A stretch of DNA of 64,000 bases, taken from NCBI GenBank assembly GCA_039707465.1, contig CM077645.1, positions 146,065,503-146,129,502 on the forward strand. Direction: 5' to 3'. Of this stretch, positions 56,052 to 64,000 are shown in pieces (within the stretch, counting starts at the first letter, position 1; each line of letters starts with the position of its first letter). The notes under the pieces are model-generated. The model was not told where the DNA came from and did not search any database. It was given only the letters and a program-made list of their open reading frames with translations. The position numbers and the translations under genes were made by a program. The DNA is from Rhabdophis nuchalis (taxonomy: Eukaryota; Chordata; Lepidosauria; Squamata; Natricidae).

Positions 56052-57310
56052 CTTAAAATCCTGAGATTTTACATAATATTATGTAAGACTGTTTTTTTCA
56101 ATATTAGCTGTTCTAACTTATGTCAAAGTTTTTGCAAATAAGAAATAACCTCTTTAGCAATACTTCTCTTTGGTTATGAAAACACTATAGATTTAGAATT
56201 ATTCAAAATATCAATATTGATAGGTAGTTTTAGTAGTTTTGGTAGTTTTAGATACTGCTAATGCACAATTGCCATTTTATGGTTTTGGACAATGGAAATT
56301 TCTCTTGCAGTGACTTAAAAGGGTTTAAAATTTTGAATGGTAGTATAATTTTAAGGCATTAATATTTCTTTTAAAGCGACCAAGGAAAAACCTTTGAATT
56401 TTGTAATAATTGTGGAACAAGTAAATGGAAATAAGAAATAAAGTCTAACCACAATGCAAATGTCAGAATTTACCATGGTATGCATAAAGTGTTTTTTATT
56501 TCTGTTTATTTTCATGAAATTTTGGTGGTGTGGTGGTGATATATAGCCCTATATTAGCTGGAGGCTATTGCAGACTGATTGCAGATTGGAGTGATGTTAA
56601 TGGTTTGGCAACATGTAGAGGGGAGTGTTAAATTTCCACCCTCATCAGAGAGCTCTCTTGGAAAAATGTTCCCGAAATGAAAATGTGGCTTTCAAATAAC
56701 TTCTGTTGATATCAGCGGTGCTATTTCAAGTCATATAGGGCCAGCTCAAACCCTTAATTTCTCACCAACTACTGAACATGAAAGATGAACATCTCAAACT
56801 TTACTCAGATGATGTGGTCTTTGATCTTGGGCAAGAGCAAGTTCTTTATAGTGTCATTAGAAAGTGATTGTGTTCAAGAAAAAGTCAACCAGATTCAAGA
56901 AAAGTCCTTATGAAGTCAAATTGCTCTTTCAAAGCAGCTCTTTTGGCCGGTTGCAAAACTGCAATGGGCAAGCTGTTTTTTTTTCTTCTTAATAGAGCCT
57001 GTCATTCTTATTCTCAAATTTGACAGCTAATCTTAATCTTTAAATTTTAATATTTCCAGGTGGGATAAAATGCTTCATTAGGCGAGACACTGTACCCAAT
57101 GGCCCCACTATTAATGGTAGTGGTCATGAAGGATTTGTCTACTAATTTTTCCTTAGTGACAGAGGCTAGTATTCTTGTATTTGTATTTTAAGGAGGGAAA
57201 CTGAGGCATTGTGGCTTGCAATAACCTGACTGTGAGTTCAGAGCTGCAATGGGATTTAAACCAGGACTTCTCTGCTCATGTGCTTTTCGAAATACCGAAG
57301 TCTACATGAG
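56052..57310. other. Unique A+T-rich DNA
   Basis: About 1.25 kb with no recognised gene or repeat, and almost no open frames. Confidence 0.45.
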
Positions 57311-57321
57311 TAAGAAAAGTA

Positions 57322-57672
57322 AGGTAAAAGTTCCCCTCGCACATATGGGCTAGTCATTCCTGACTCTAGGGCCACTGCTCATCTCCATTTCAAAGTAGAA
57401 GAGCCAGCGCTGTCTGAAGACGACTCCATAGTCATGTGACCGGCATGACTAAATGCTGAAGGTGCACAGAGCGCTGTTACCTTCCTGCCAAAGTGGTCCC
57501 TATTTTTCTACTTGCATTTTTTTATGTGCTTTCGAACTGCTAGGTTGGCAGAAGCTGGGGCAGGTAACAGGAGCTCACTCCATTATGCTGCACTAGGGAT
57601 TCGAACCGCCAAACTGCCAATCTTTCTGATTGTCAAGCTCAGTGTCTTAGCTACTGAGCTATCACATCCCCA
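57322..57672 (-). mobile_element. Sauria SINE
   Basis: Second Sauria SINE, same strand as the 32420 copy. The minus-strand head has tagctcagtagctaagacac and an intact B box (complement of ggattcgaacc, 57597-57607). The 3' end reads gcgaggggaacttttacctt. An 11-bp duplication, taagaaaagta, lies at 57311-57321 and 57673-57683. Confidence 0.93.
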
Positions 57673-57683
57673 TAAGAAAAGTA

Positions 57684-58002
57684 TCTAAAGCTATTTCTTA
57701 CGTTACTGAACGAGAGTGAAACTCTGCCAAAGGCTACCCTGGATCCAGCAGCTATGGTTTTAACAGTCATAATTCTAAGCTGAAAGGCAAAGCACCTTAT
57801 TGTGTATTTATGTGTAATCTTCTCTCCTTCCAGCTCGTTTGTTTTTTTGTTTTTGATATACAAGTTAAAGATAGAGCTTAGAGCCTGGATCAAGGAGGAA
57901 GCCACGGATAATCAATTTTAATGGTGCTTTAAGAAAAAACAAGATGTGAATCAGCTTAGCAATAAAGTTTCATATCTTGGAAAATGATCTTGGCTTTGTA
58001 TG
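57684..58002. other. No recognised feature
   Basis: Unique DNA; the 84-codon minus-strand frame overlapping it has no domain. Confidence 0.35.
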
Positions 58003-58010
58003 GGTTAAAG

Positions 58011-58109
58011 CAGGGGTCTCCAACCTTCGCAACTTTAAGTCTGAAGGACTTCAGCTCCCAGAATTCTCCAGCCAGCAAAGCTTAAAGTTGCAAAGGTTGG
58101 AGACCCCTG
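58011..58109. mobile_element. Palindromic hAT MITE (family A), copy 7, asymmetric
   Basis: Termini caggggtctccaacc and its complement, with a perfect 8-bp duplication, ggttaaag, at 58003-58010 and 58110-58117. As in copy 6, one arm keeps cccagaattctccagcc and the other has lost its partner. Confidence 0.92.
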
Positions 58110-58117
58110 GGTTAAAG

Positions 58118-58394
58118 GATTTCCCCTGAATACAATAGCAGCACCTAAATACCTAAAGATATCTACTTTGATATTAGTAAAAAGAAAAAGATAGCTTTTT
58201 TTAAAGGCAAAAAAAAAAGAAACATTTTTAAAATGCTTTTCTTATAAGATATAACAAGGTTTTTGTTTTTTTTAAAAAATGACTTAGGTGGTTTCCAAAA
58301 CACAGGACTTTCCTCTCCCTTTTTGTTATGCAATAGTAGAAATCATTGAAAACTTGACAGGGCAACTCATCACCAAATTCTTTTGTCTCCCTCT
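58118..58394. other. No recognised feature
   Basis: A/T-rich unique DNA with short homopolymers (A run near 58211, T run near 58262). Confidence 0.3.
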
Positions 58395-58411
58395 ACAGCA
58401 GGCAATGATGT

Positions 58412-58646
58412 CCCAAAGGTGCTTTTTCAAGAGGCAACTGGTCTTTCTGGTTTTTCTTTGAAGACGTTTGTCTTCTCACCCAAGAAGCTTCTTCAGCTCT
58501 GGGGGAGTCCTGCGAATTGTTGATGTGATGGATAATGTTGCCAACTAGAGGGGCTAATAATTAGATGCTTCTTAGATGAGAAGCGAAACGTCTTGGAAAA
58601 GCACCTTTGGGACCACCATGACCTGGATGACTGAGAATCTCCATAG
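58412..58646. mobile_element. Penelope-like element, family 1, short
   Basis: A 235-bp element bounded by a perfect 17-bp direct duplication, acagcaggcaatgatgt, at 58395-58411 and 58647-58663. The left part reads cccaaaggtgctttttcaag and caagaagcttcttcagctc; the right part is inverted (gatgagaagcgaaacgtctt, gcacctttgggacc) and ends atgacctggatgactgag. It is only the terminal portions, with no coding region. Confidence 0.6.
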
Positions 58647-58773
58647 ACAGCAGGCAATGATGTTGAACAGTAACTCAATATGCTCATTTTATACAACACA
58701 TTTAATGATTCCATAATAAACCAAGAAAGGGGAAGACAGATGCTGTTCTGTGATTAGGGAAGTGGATTCTATA

Positions 58774-59164
58774 CAGAGGAAATCCTTGACACACAACTGT
58801 TTGTTTAATGATGATTTCAAGTTACAATGTTCTCAGAAAAAAGGGACTGGCAACCTGTCTTCAAAGTTACAACCATTGCTCTGCCCCTACAATCCTGCGA
58901 TTGCAATGCTTGGCAACTGGTTTGCCTTTACAACAATTGCAGGGTCTTGCAGTCAGGTCATTGCAATCTGCGACCTTCTCAGCTGACTTCCAACAAGCAA
59001 AGTCAACTGGGGAAGCCACTGTCACTTAACATGCACGTGATTCCCTTAGCGGCCTTGTGATTCATGTAACAGTGATGGTGATTCACTTGGTACAAATGGT
59101 TGTAAAATTGGTACTAGTTGCATTATTTGCTTAAGCACTGTAGATGAAATTCTGGTCCTAACTG
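58774..59164. mobile_element. Family B repeat, inverted and diverged
   Basis: Runs in the opposite direction to the 47144 copy: cagaggaaatccttgacaca, then tcaaagttacaaccattg, cttggcaactgg, ctgcgaccttctcagctgac and cactgtcacttaac match the reverse complement of family B. It is more diverged than the others. Confidence 0.65.
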
Positions 59165-59270
59165 TCTTATTTAGTCAACACCTATCTGTAATGGGTTTTA
59201 CAGCAGTCCTTAATTTCCCATGAAAATCTTCTAGATCATTTGATACATGACAATTATGAAGACCTTAGGA

Positions 59271-59525
59271 AGCCAAACCTGCAAGACCGCCTCCTGCTGC
59301 CAAATACCTCCCACCGACCAGTTCACTCCCACAGAGAGGGCCTCCTCAGGGTGCCGTCGGTCAGACAATGCCGGCTGGTGACCCCCAGGGGGAGAGCCTT
59401 CTCTGTGGCAGCTCCCACCTTCTGGAATGACCTACCCCCTGGTCTACGGATGATCTCGGACCTACATCTCTTCCGTCGGGCCCTGAAGACGCATTTATTC
59501 TGTGCTGCTGGCCTGTCGTAGTTTT
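59271..59525 (+). mobile_element. L2 LINE 3' fragment, left part
   Basis: Polymerase C-terminal codons from LQDRLLLPNTSHRPVHSHRE to LFCAAGLS and stop. The UTR is interrupted at 59526 by an L1-type insertion and resumes at 61415. Both sides share gtcgtagtttt, the duplication made by that insertion. Confidence 0.92.
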
Positions 59526-61414
59526 TTTTTTTTATATTGAAAAAGTTTTATTGGTTTTACAGTTTTTCAATAGGGTGGGGTAAGGGATACAAAGAAATTT
59601 TGAGAGCGTTCACGTCAAAGTTGTCGGCCCTACCGGGACATCAAAATAGATCATTAATAAAAAACATTTTCCATACACTACAAAGTGAAAGCAAGTACAT
59701 ATTTCTAAGTTCTCAGTTCTATGCTGCCAGTCATTTACAAAAATCCAGATGCACATGTTATATTATACAATATTATTCAAAAAATCAAGGCAAAGTTATT
59801 TTTTAGATCTAAGTCTCTTGGCAATTGTATCTTCTATCTCTCCTTCCAGGCCCCCAGCGGGCGGGGACGTGGCCCCCCCTGCCCCCCCTGGATCTTCCCC
59901 CAGGACAGAGGAATGTTTTTTAAGAAAGGCTTCCGCCTCAGCAACTGTTTTAATCCTCACTCTTCCTCCTTCCCAGAACACCAGCATCCCTTCGGGCGTC
60001 ACCCACCTGAACCAGATCCCGTGGTCAAACAATTTTTTGGACAAGAAGGAAAATTTCCTTCTTGCTTCTCTAATCTTTCTTGGGATCTGCTTCAGGATGG
60101 CAACGTCCTTTTGTTGGTAAATTAACGGACCTCCTCTTTGCACTTTCAAGATTTCCTCTCTGGTTGACCTTCTAACAAATTTAACATGTATCTCTCTGGG
60201 TACTTCATTTATCCTGGCATATGCAGAGTTTATTCTGTAGGCTAGGTCAATGTCCCCCCTGATCTCATCCTTAGGTTTATGTAAATAGTCTGCTATAATT
60301 GTGCTCATGAGTTCAGGGAGACATTCACCAGTTTCCTCAGAAACATTCTGAAATCTCAAAAAATATGTCATCCTTTCCATATCAATCCTAGACACATGCC
60401 CATTTATTTCCACAACCTCATTAGTAACATTTTTAATCTCTCCCTTAGCCCCCGCCAGCCCCCCTTCCAGTTCTTCATTCTTCTGTGTGTTCTCCAGCAC
60501 TTGTTTCCGTGTGTCCAATAATTCCTTTTTAAAGTTGATATTTTCTGCCCTCTGGGCCTTGATTTCTTGTACCAAAGTTTGTATAACAGATTCAAGAGAG
60601 GCCATCCTTAGTTCTAAGCTTGCCAGTGCTGATTCTTGTGCCATGATTAGCTGTTAAAATCAGTGCCACTAAAATGACGTTTTTTGGGTGGGGCTGTTGA
60701 GGCAAGTCAGGAGCCAAAAGTTCAGTTCAGGGTTGTAAAGTTCAGGAACCAAGAGAGAAACAATTTTCCAAATCAATAAGTATAATAACGAAGGCACTCC
60801 AGAAAAGAAATCACAAATCCAAAAAAAAAAATTCTTCTTTAGTAACCAGAGGGAGTCCAAATCACAAAGAGACGCTGGAAATTTTCCATAAGTAAAATAG
60901 TCATTCAGGGACAAAGAGAAGCCATTTTCCACCGCCCAGACTCAGAGCCAGAAGGAGAGAGTGGTAAAAAAAATGTTTCAAATCAGCCAGACCTAGATAC
61001 TTTGTTTCAAAGACAAACCGCAGATCACTTTCCCTTGTTTCAAACAGTCCAGATTAAAGATATCCGCTTCCTCGCAGCGAGGAGCCATTCTTAAGTGCCG
61101 CTTTAGTCCGAGGGGGGGGTTTAACAAGCAGACACCCCCCTCCAAGTTCTTTCAGCCCAGGCTGACAGCAGAAAAAAAAATGTTTAAAACCACTCACTTT
61201 CACCCTCGCAGCCGAAGCCCCGGGAAGCCTTCCGACTCAGATGGCCAGCTCTCTTCATGTTTTCAGAACGATGCCGCCCGCCATTGGCGAAGGGGAAACC
61301 CCCCGCAGCATGTTTTCCTCCACCTAAGCCGAAGACAAGGGTCGCTTCCCAGCTGCCGCTGGGGCAGGACGACCCAGGCAAGCCGGCTTTACGGGAGACC
61401 CCCAAAAACGGGGC
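59526..61414 (-). mobile_element. ORF1-only L1-type element (half-L1-like)
   Basis: A ~1.9-kb retroelement on the minus strand, bounded by an 11-bp duplication, gtcgtagtttt (59515-59525 and 61415-61425). Order from its 5' end: ~770 bp of G+C-richer leader (61414-60645), an intact ORF1 (60644-59796), ~265 bp of 3' UTR with AATAAA (complement of tttatt, 59547-59552), and a poly(A) tail seen as T at 59522-59533. No ORF2 sequence is present and there is no room for one. It is either a member of an ORF2-less lineage, like mammalian HAL1, or an internal deletion. Confidence 0.8.
59796..60644 (-). CDS. L1-type ORF1 protein, intact
   Basis: 282 codons, ATG at 60642-60644, no stop or frameshift. The organisation is that of L1 ORF1p, an RNA-binding chaperone that coats the element's own RNA. 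A leucine-rich heptad segment forms a coiled coil (about residues 5-92). An RRM-like part (about 93-165) has TYFLRFQNV and REIHVKFVRR. A basic C-terminal domain (about 166-242) includes KQIPRKIREARRKF, LFDHGIWFRWVTPEGML and VAEAEAFLKK. The end is glycine/proline-rich, then RLRSKK. An open frame of this length in a non-autonomous element suggests recent insertion or retained use of the protein. It is not a host gene. Confidence 0.85.
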   Translation of the reverse strand: MAQESALASLELRMASLESVIQTLVQEIKAQRAENINFKKELLDTRKQVLENTQKNEELEGGLAGAKGEIKNVTNEVVEINGHVSRIDMERMTYFLRFQNVSEETGECLPELMSTIIADYLHKPKDEIRGDIDLAYRINSAYARINEVPREIHVKFVRRSTREEILKVQRGGPLIYQQKDVAILKQIPRKIREARRKFSFLSKKLFDHGIWFRWVTPEGMLVFWEGGRVRIKTVAEAEAFLKKHSSVLGEDPGGAGGATSPPAGGLEGEIEDTIAKRLRSKK

Positions 61415-61612
61415 GTCGTAGTTTTAAAGGGATTTTAAAGTAATTTTAGCATGGGATTTTAAATATGTAGGCCAAATTTATTTAATATTTTTTAATATAT
61501 TCTTTTAGATTTTGTATCACCGATTTTACTGTGACTGTACACCGCCCTGAGTCCCGAAAGGGAGAAGGGCGGTATACAAATCAAATAAAACTAAACTAAA
61601 ACTAAAACAAAC
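61415..61612 (+). mobile_element. L2 LINE 3' fragment, right part
   Basis: Continuation of the 59271 L2 copy: gtagttttaaagggatttta, then the end box caccgccctgagtcccgaaa and ataaaactaaactaaaact as tail. Confidence 0.9.
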
Positions 61613-61744
61613 GGTTCTTTTTGATAATCAGGTCGCTATTTGGGGATCTGGCATTTCAACAGACCTGTTAGTTGACCAGAATTCTAATCATTTTGCCTTC
61701 TAGCTACAAAAAGCTCTATTTAAGTACTTATTTAACCTCTTCTT

Positions 61745-61970
61745 TTTTTTGTCCTTCGAGTCAATGTTGTCTCTTGGCAACTGTGTGAACAAGCCCTGCA
61801 GGGTTGTTCAAAAGTAGTTTGCCATCGCTGGCTTCCTAGGGCTAGGAGAGAAAGACTGGCACAAAGTCACCCAGGTGGCTCAGGTAGTCTCAAGTGAGAC
61901 TACAACACGTACTCTCCTGTTTCTGGCTGGGTACATTATCAGCAATCACTACACTAAAGCACTATTATCT
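61745..61970 (-). mobile_element. Degraded tRNA-derived SINE (CORE/MIR-like)
   Basis: The minus strand shows a tRNA-like head (tagtgtagtgattgctgata), a poor B box, and the core segment cctgggtgactttgtgccag shared with the 49330 SINE. It is more decayed than that copy. Confidence 0.55.
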
Positions 61971-62109
61971 CTTAGGGTTTGTTATTCCTGTATAGTAAGA
62001 GTAAATTTCTTACATGTAATTATTTCTAGATTTTAATCCTGCCTTTTATATATGTATGTATCTATGCATGTATTTTGATCAACTCAAAGTAAAGATATAC
62101 TAAATACCT

Positions 62110-62457
62110 GTGATGGTGAATCTATGGCACGCGTGCAAAAAACGGCATGCAGAGCCATCCTATGCAGGACGCGTGGCCTCATTGGCTCCTTTTCCACATT
62201 CCTGTGCACACACCAGCTGGCTTTCGCGTGAGTGTGGGATCGCCGGCACTCAAATTTCCGGGTTTCCGTTTAGGATGCATGAAGGCCAGCTATTTTTCAG
62301 GCACAGGCCCACACCAGAAACTAGAAATTCAGGTGCCAGTGTGAACGAGCAATGGAATGCTGCACTCTGCACTCCCAGGTTTTGGCGCTCTCATGCACAC
62401 AAATGCCAGTGAGGTCACACGTTCCTTGCGGTGTTGGTTTTGCGTGCCATTTCCGGC
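62110..62457. mobile_element. Likely hAT-type non-autonomous repeat, cut by L2
   Basis: Begins tgtgatggtgaatctatggc and acgcgtgcaaaaaacggcat, wording I associate with an abundant squamate hAT-like repeat. The right end is not visible because an L2 begins at about 62458. Confidence 0.45.
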
Positions 62458-64000
62458 AGCTCGGGAGTTCATGGCTTCCATGACGGCCATGGACCTGACC
62501 CAACTAATTCAGGGCCCCACCCACGAGGGTGGACATACGCCGGATCTCATCTTTGTCTCGGGCGAATGGAAGAGTGATCTGGGTATAGGGGATATAGCCA
62601 TCACACCCTTGTCATGGTCAGACCACTCACTTCTCCCGCTCGACTTTCTGACCGCTGCTCCCCTCCGCGGGGAGGCGGAACCAGAGTTACCAATCTGGTA
62701 CCGCCCCAGGCGCTTGATGGACCCAGATGGGTTCCAGACAGCACTTGGGCCATTTCCTGTACCCCTGACCCGCGCCCCGATGGAGGACCTCACGGCCGCA
62801 TGGAACATTGTGGCCGTGGGAGCCTTGGATCGGGTCGCGCCCTTGCGGCCTCTCTTGCGGCGGCGAACCACCCTGGCTCCTTGGTTCACTGAGGAGCTGC
62901 GGGTGATGAAACGCCGCAAGAGATGCCTAGAGGGAAGATGGAGGTCTACCCGCTCTGAATCTGACCGGACACAGGTAAGAGCCCATTTACGGACTTACAT
63001 TGTGGCGCTGAGAGTGGCCAAACGTCATCATTGTGCCACTCTCATAGCATCCGCAGAAAACCGCCCTGCCGCCTTGTTTGAGGTGACCCGCTCCCTCCTT
63101 CAACAGAGGGAGCGGGAAGCCCCGCTACAGGGTAGAGCAGAGGAATTTTTGACTTTTCTGCAGGAGAAAACCGCTCAGATACAGAGTGAGCTAGCCCCCA
63201 TTCTTGGCCCAGTGGGATGCCACGAGAGAGATCTTGTTTGGGAGGAGTTTGACTCCGTTGCTTCCGAAGATATGGACAGGCTACGTGGGCGACTGCGAGC
63301 CACCACATGTTTATTGGACCCGTGTCCCTCCTGGCTTGTACTGGCATCCTGGGAGGTGACACGAGGCTGGCTCCAAGAGGTTGTCAACGCATCCTTACGT
63401 GAGGGTTCCTTGCCCGCTTCCCTAAAAGAGGCTATGGTGAGGCCCCTCCTTAAGAAGCCCTCTTTGGACCCAGCTCTTTTAAACAACTATCGTCCAGTCT
63501 CCAACCTTCCCTTTTTGGCGAAGGTTGTTGAGAGTGTGGTGGCACAACAGTTTCCCCATCACCTGGAGGAAATTGAGTATCTAGATCCGCGCCAGTCCGG
63601 CTTTCGGCCCGGGCATAGCACCGAGACGGCATTGGTCACGTTGGTAGATGATCTCTGGAGGGCCAGAGATGGGGGATGTTCCTCCATCCTGGTCCTATTA
63701 GACCTCTCGGCGGCTTTCGATACCATCGACCATGGTATCCTATTGCATCGGCTGGGGGGGTTGGGGTGGGAGGCACCGTTTTACGGTGGTTCTCCTCCTA
63801 CCTCTCTGGCCGATCGCAATTTGTGTTGGCAGGAGAGCAGAGGTCGACCCCGAGACCCCTCACATGCGGGGTGCCTCAGGGGTCGGTCCTCTCACCTCTC
63901 CTGTTTAATGCATACATGAAGCCGCTGGGTGAGATCATCCGTGGTTTTGGGGTAGAGTACCATCTGTACGCTGATGATACTCAGCTGTACATATCTACCC
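62458..64000 (+). mobile_element. Second young L2 LINE, truncated 5' and running off the window
   Basis: Nearly identical to 14583-16110 of the first L2, starting in the endonuclease at AREFMASMTAMDLTQ. It keeps CLEGRWRSTRSESD where the other copy has a stop, so that segment is intact. A single base is lost in the G run near 63764-63767 (ttggggtgg against ttgggggtgg), shifting the frame before CGVPQGSVLSPLL. The catalytic YADDTQLY codons are still present at about 63967-63990. The 3' half lies outside the window. Confidence 0.93.

Noticed and set aside
57597..57660. Possible tRNA genes at 57.6 kb, 32.7 kb and 49.5 kb
   Set aside because: A and B boxes belong to SINE heads; bodies and tails follow and no cloverleaf with a proper acceptor stem is evident.
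61180..61443. 87-codon frame opposite the L1-type leader
   Set aside because: G+C-rich leader DNA; crosses the insertion boundary into L2, so it cannot be an old gene.
62357..62458. Fusion protein joining upstream sequence to the L2 endonuclease
   Set aside because: The open frame simply runs through a truncated hAT-like repeat into the L2; the junction is an insertion point, not a designed gene.
1..64000. Search for FOXF2 and FOXC1, the usual neighbours of FOXQ1
   Set aside because: No second forkhead motif (such as [10 protein letters not shown]) appears in any frame, so they must lie outside this window.

Overview
The window looks like nuclear DNA from a squamate reptile, most likely a snake. 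That reading rests on the repeats: Sauria SINEs with Bov-B-type ends, Bov-B and CR1 LINEs, a very large L2-clade LINE population, tRNA-derived SINEs, Penelope-like termini and many small hAT elements, all in A+T-rich DNA full of microsatellites. I identified the repeats from memory of the families, not by search.

Only one host protein-coding gene is convincing: an intact single-exon forkhead gene, FOXQ1, on the minus strand (8925-10079). It lies in a CpG-rich island (about 8950-11560), with its promoter side to the right and a probable poly(A) signal at 8574-8579. In other vertebrates FOXQ1 neighbours FOXF2 and FOXC1; neither is visible here. The other ~60 kb therefore reads as gene-poor flank that may hold long-range enhancers. 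The best-looking repeat-free candidate is 50200-50560.

Layout. 1-8500: mostly unique DNA with palindromic hAT MITEs, two Penelope-like pieces and one LINE tail. 8570-11560: FOXQ1 and its island. 11570-14130: CR1 scraps and unique DNA. 14131-17134: an L2 LINE carrying endonuclease and reverse transcriptase, spoiled by one visible in-frame stop. 17140-25100: A+T-rich DNA, a Bov-B end, and a hAT element that contains an inverted copy of DNA from about 1 kb away. 25116-25578: a probable solo LTR. 25600-35900: unique DNA with L2, Bov-B, Sauria SINE, hAT and R4-like remnants. 35911-37080: a transposon with 30-bp terminal inverted repeats, filled with tetranucleotide repeats. 37750-49600: dense L2, CR1, hAT, SPIN and SINE insertions. 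49600-57300: the least repeat-rich part. 57300-64000: a nested zone, with a 1.9-kb L1-type element holding an intact ORF1 but no ORF2 inside an L2 copy, then a second recent L2 running off the right edge.

No operon-like or multi-gene system is present. The most unusual items are the ORF1-only L1 (59526-61414), the hAT element with captured flanking DNA (20111-20905), and the SPIN-type hAT (48433-48627), a family known for horizontal transfer.
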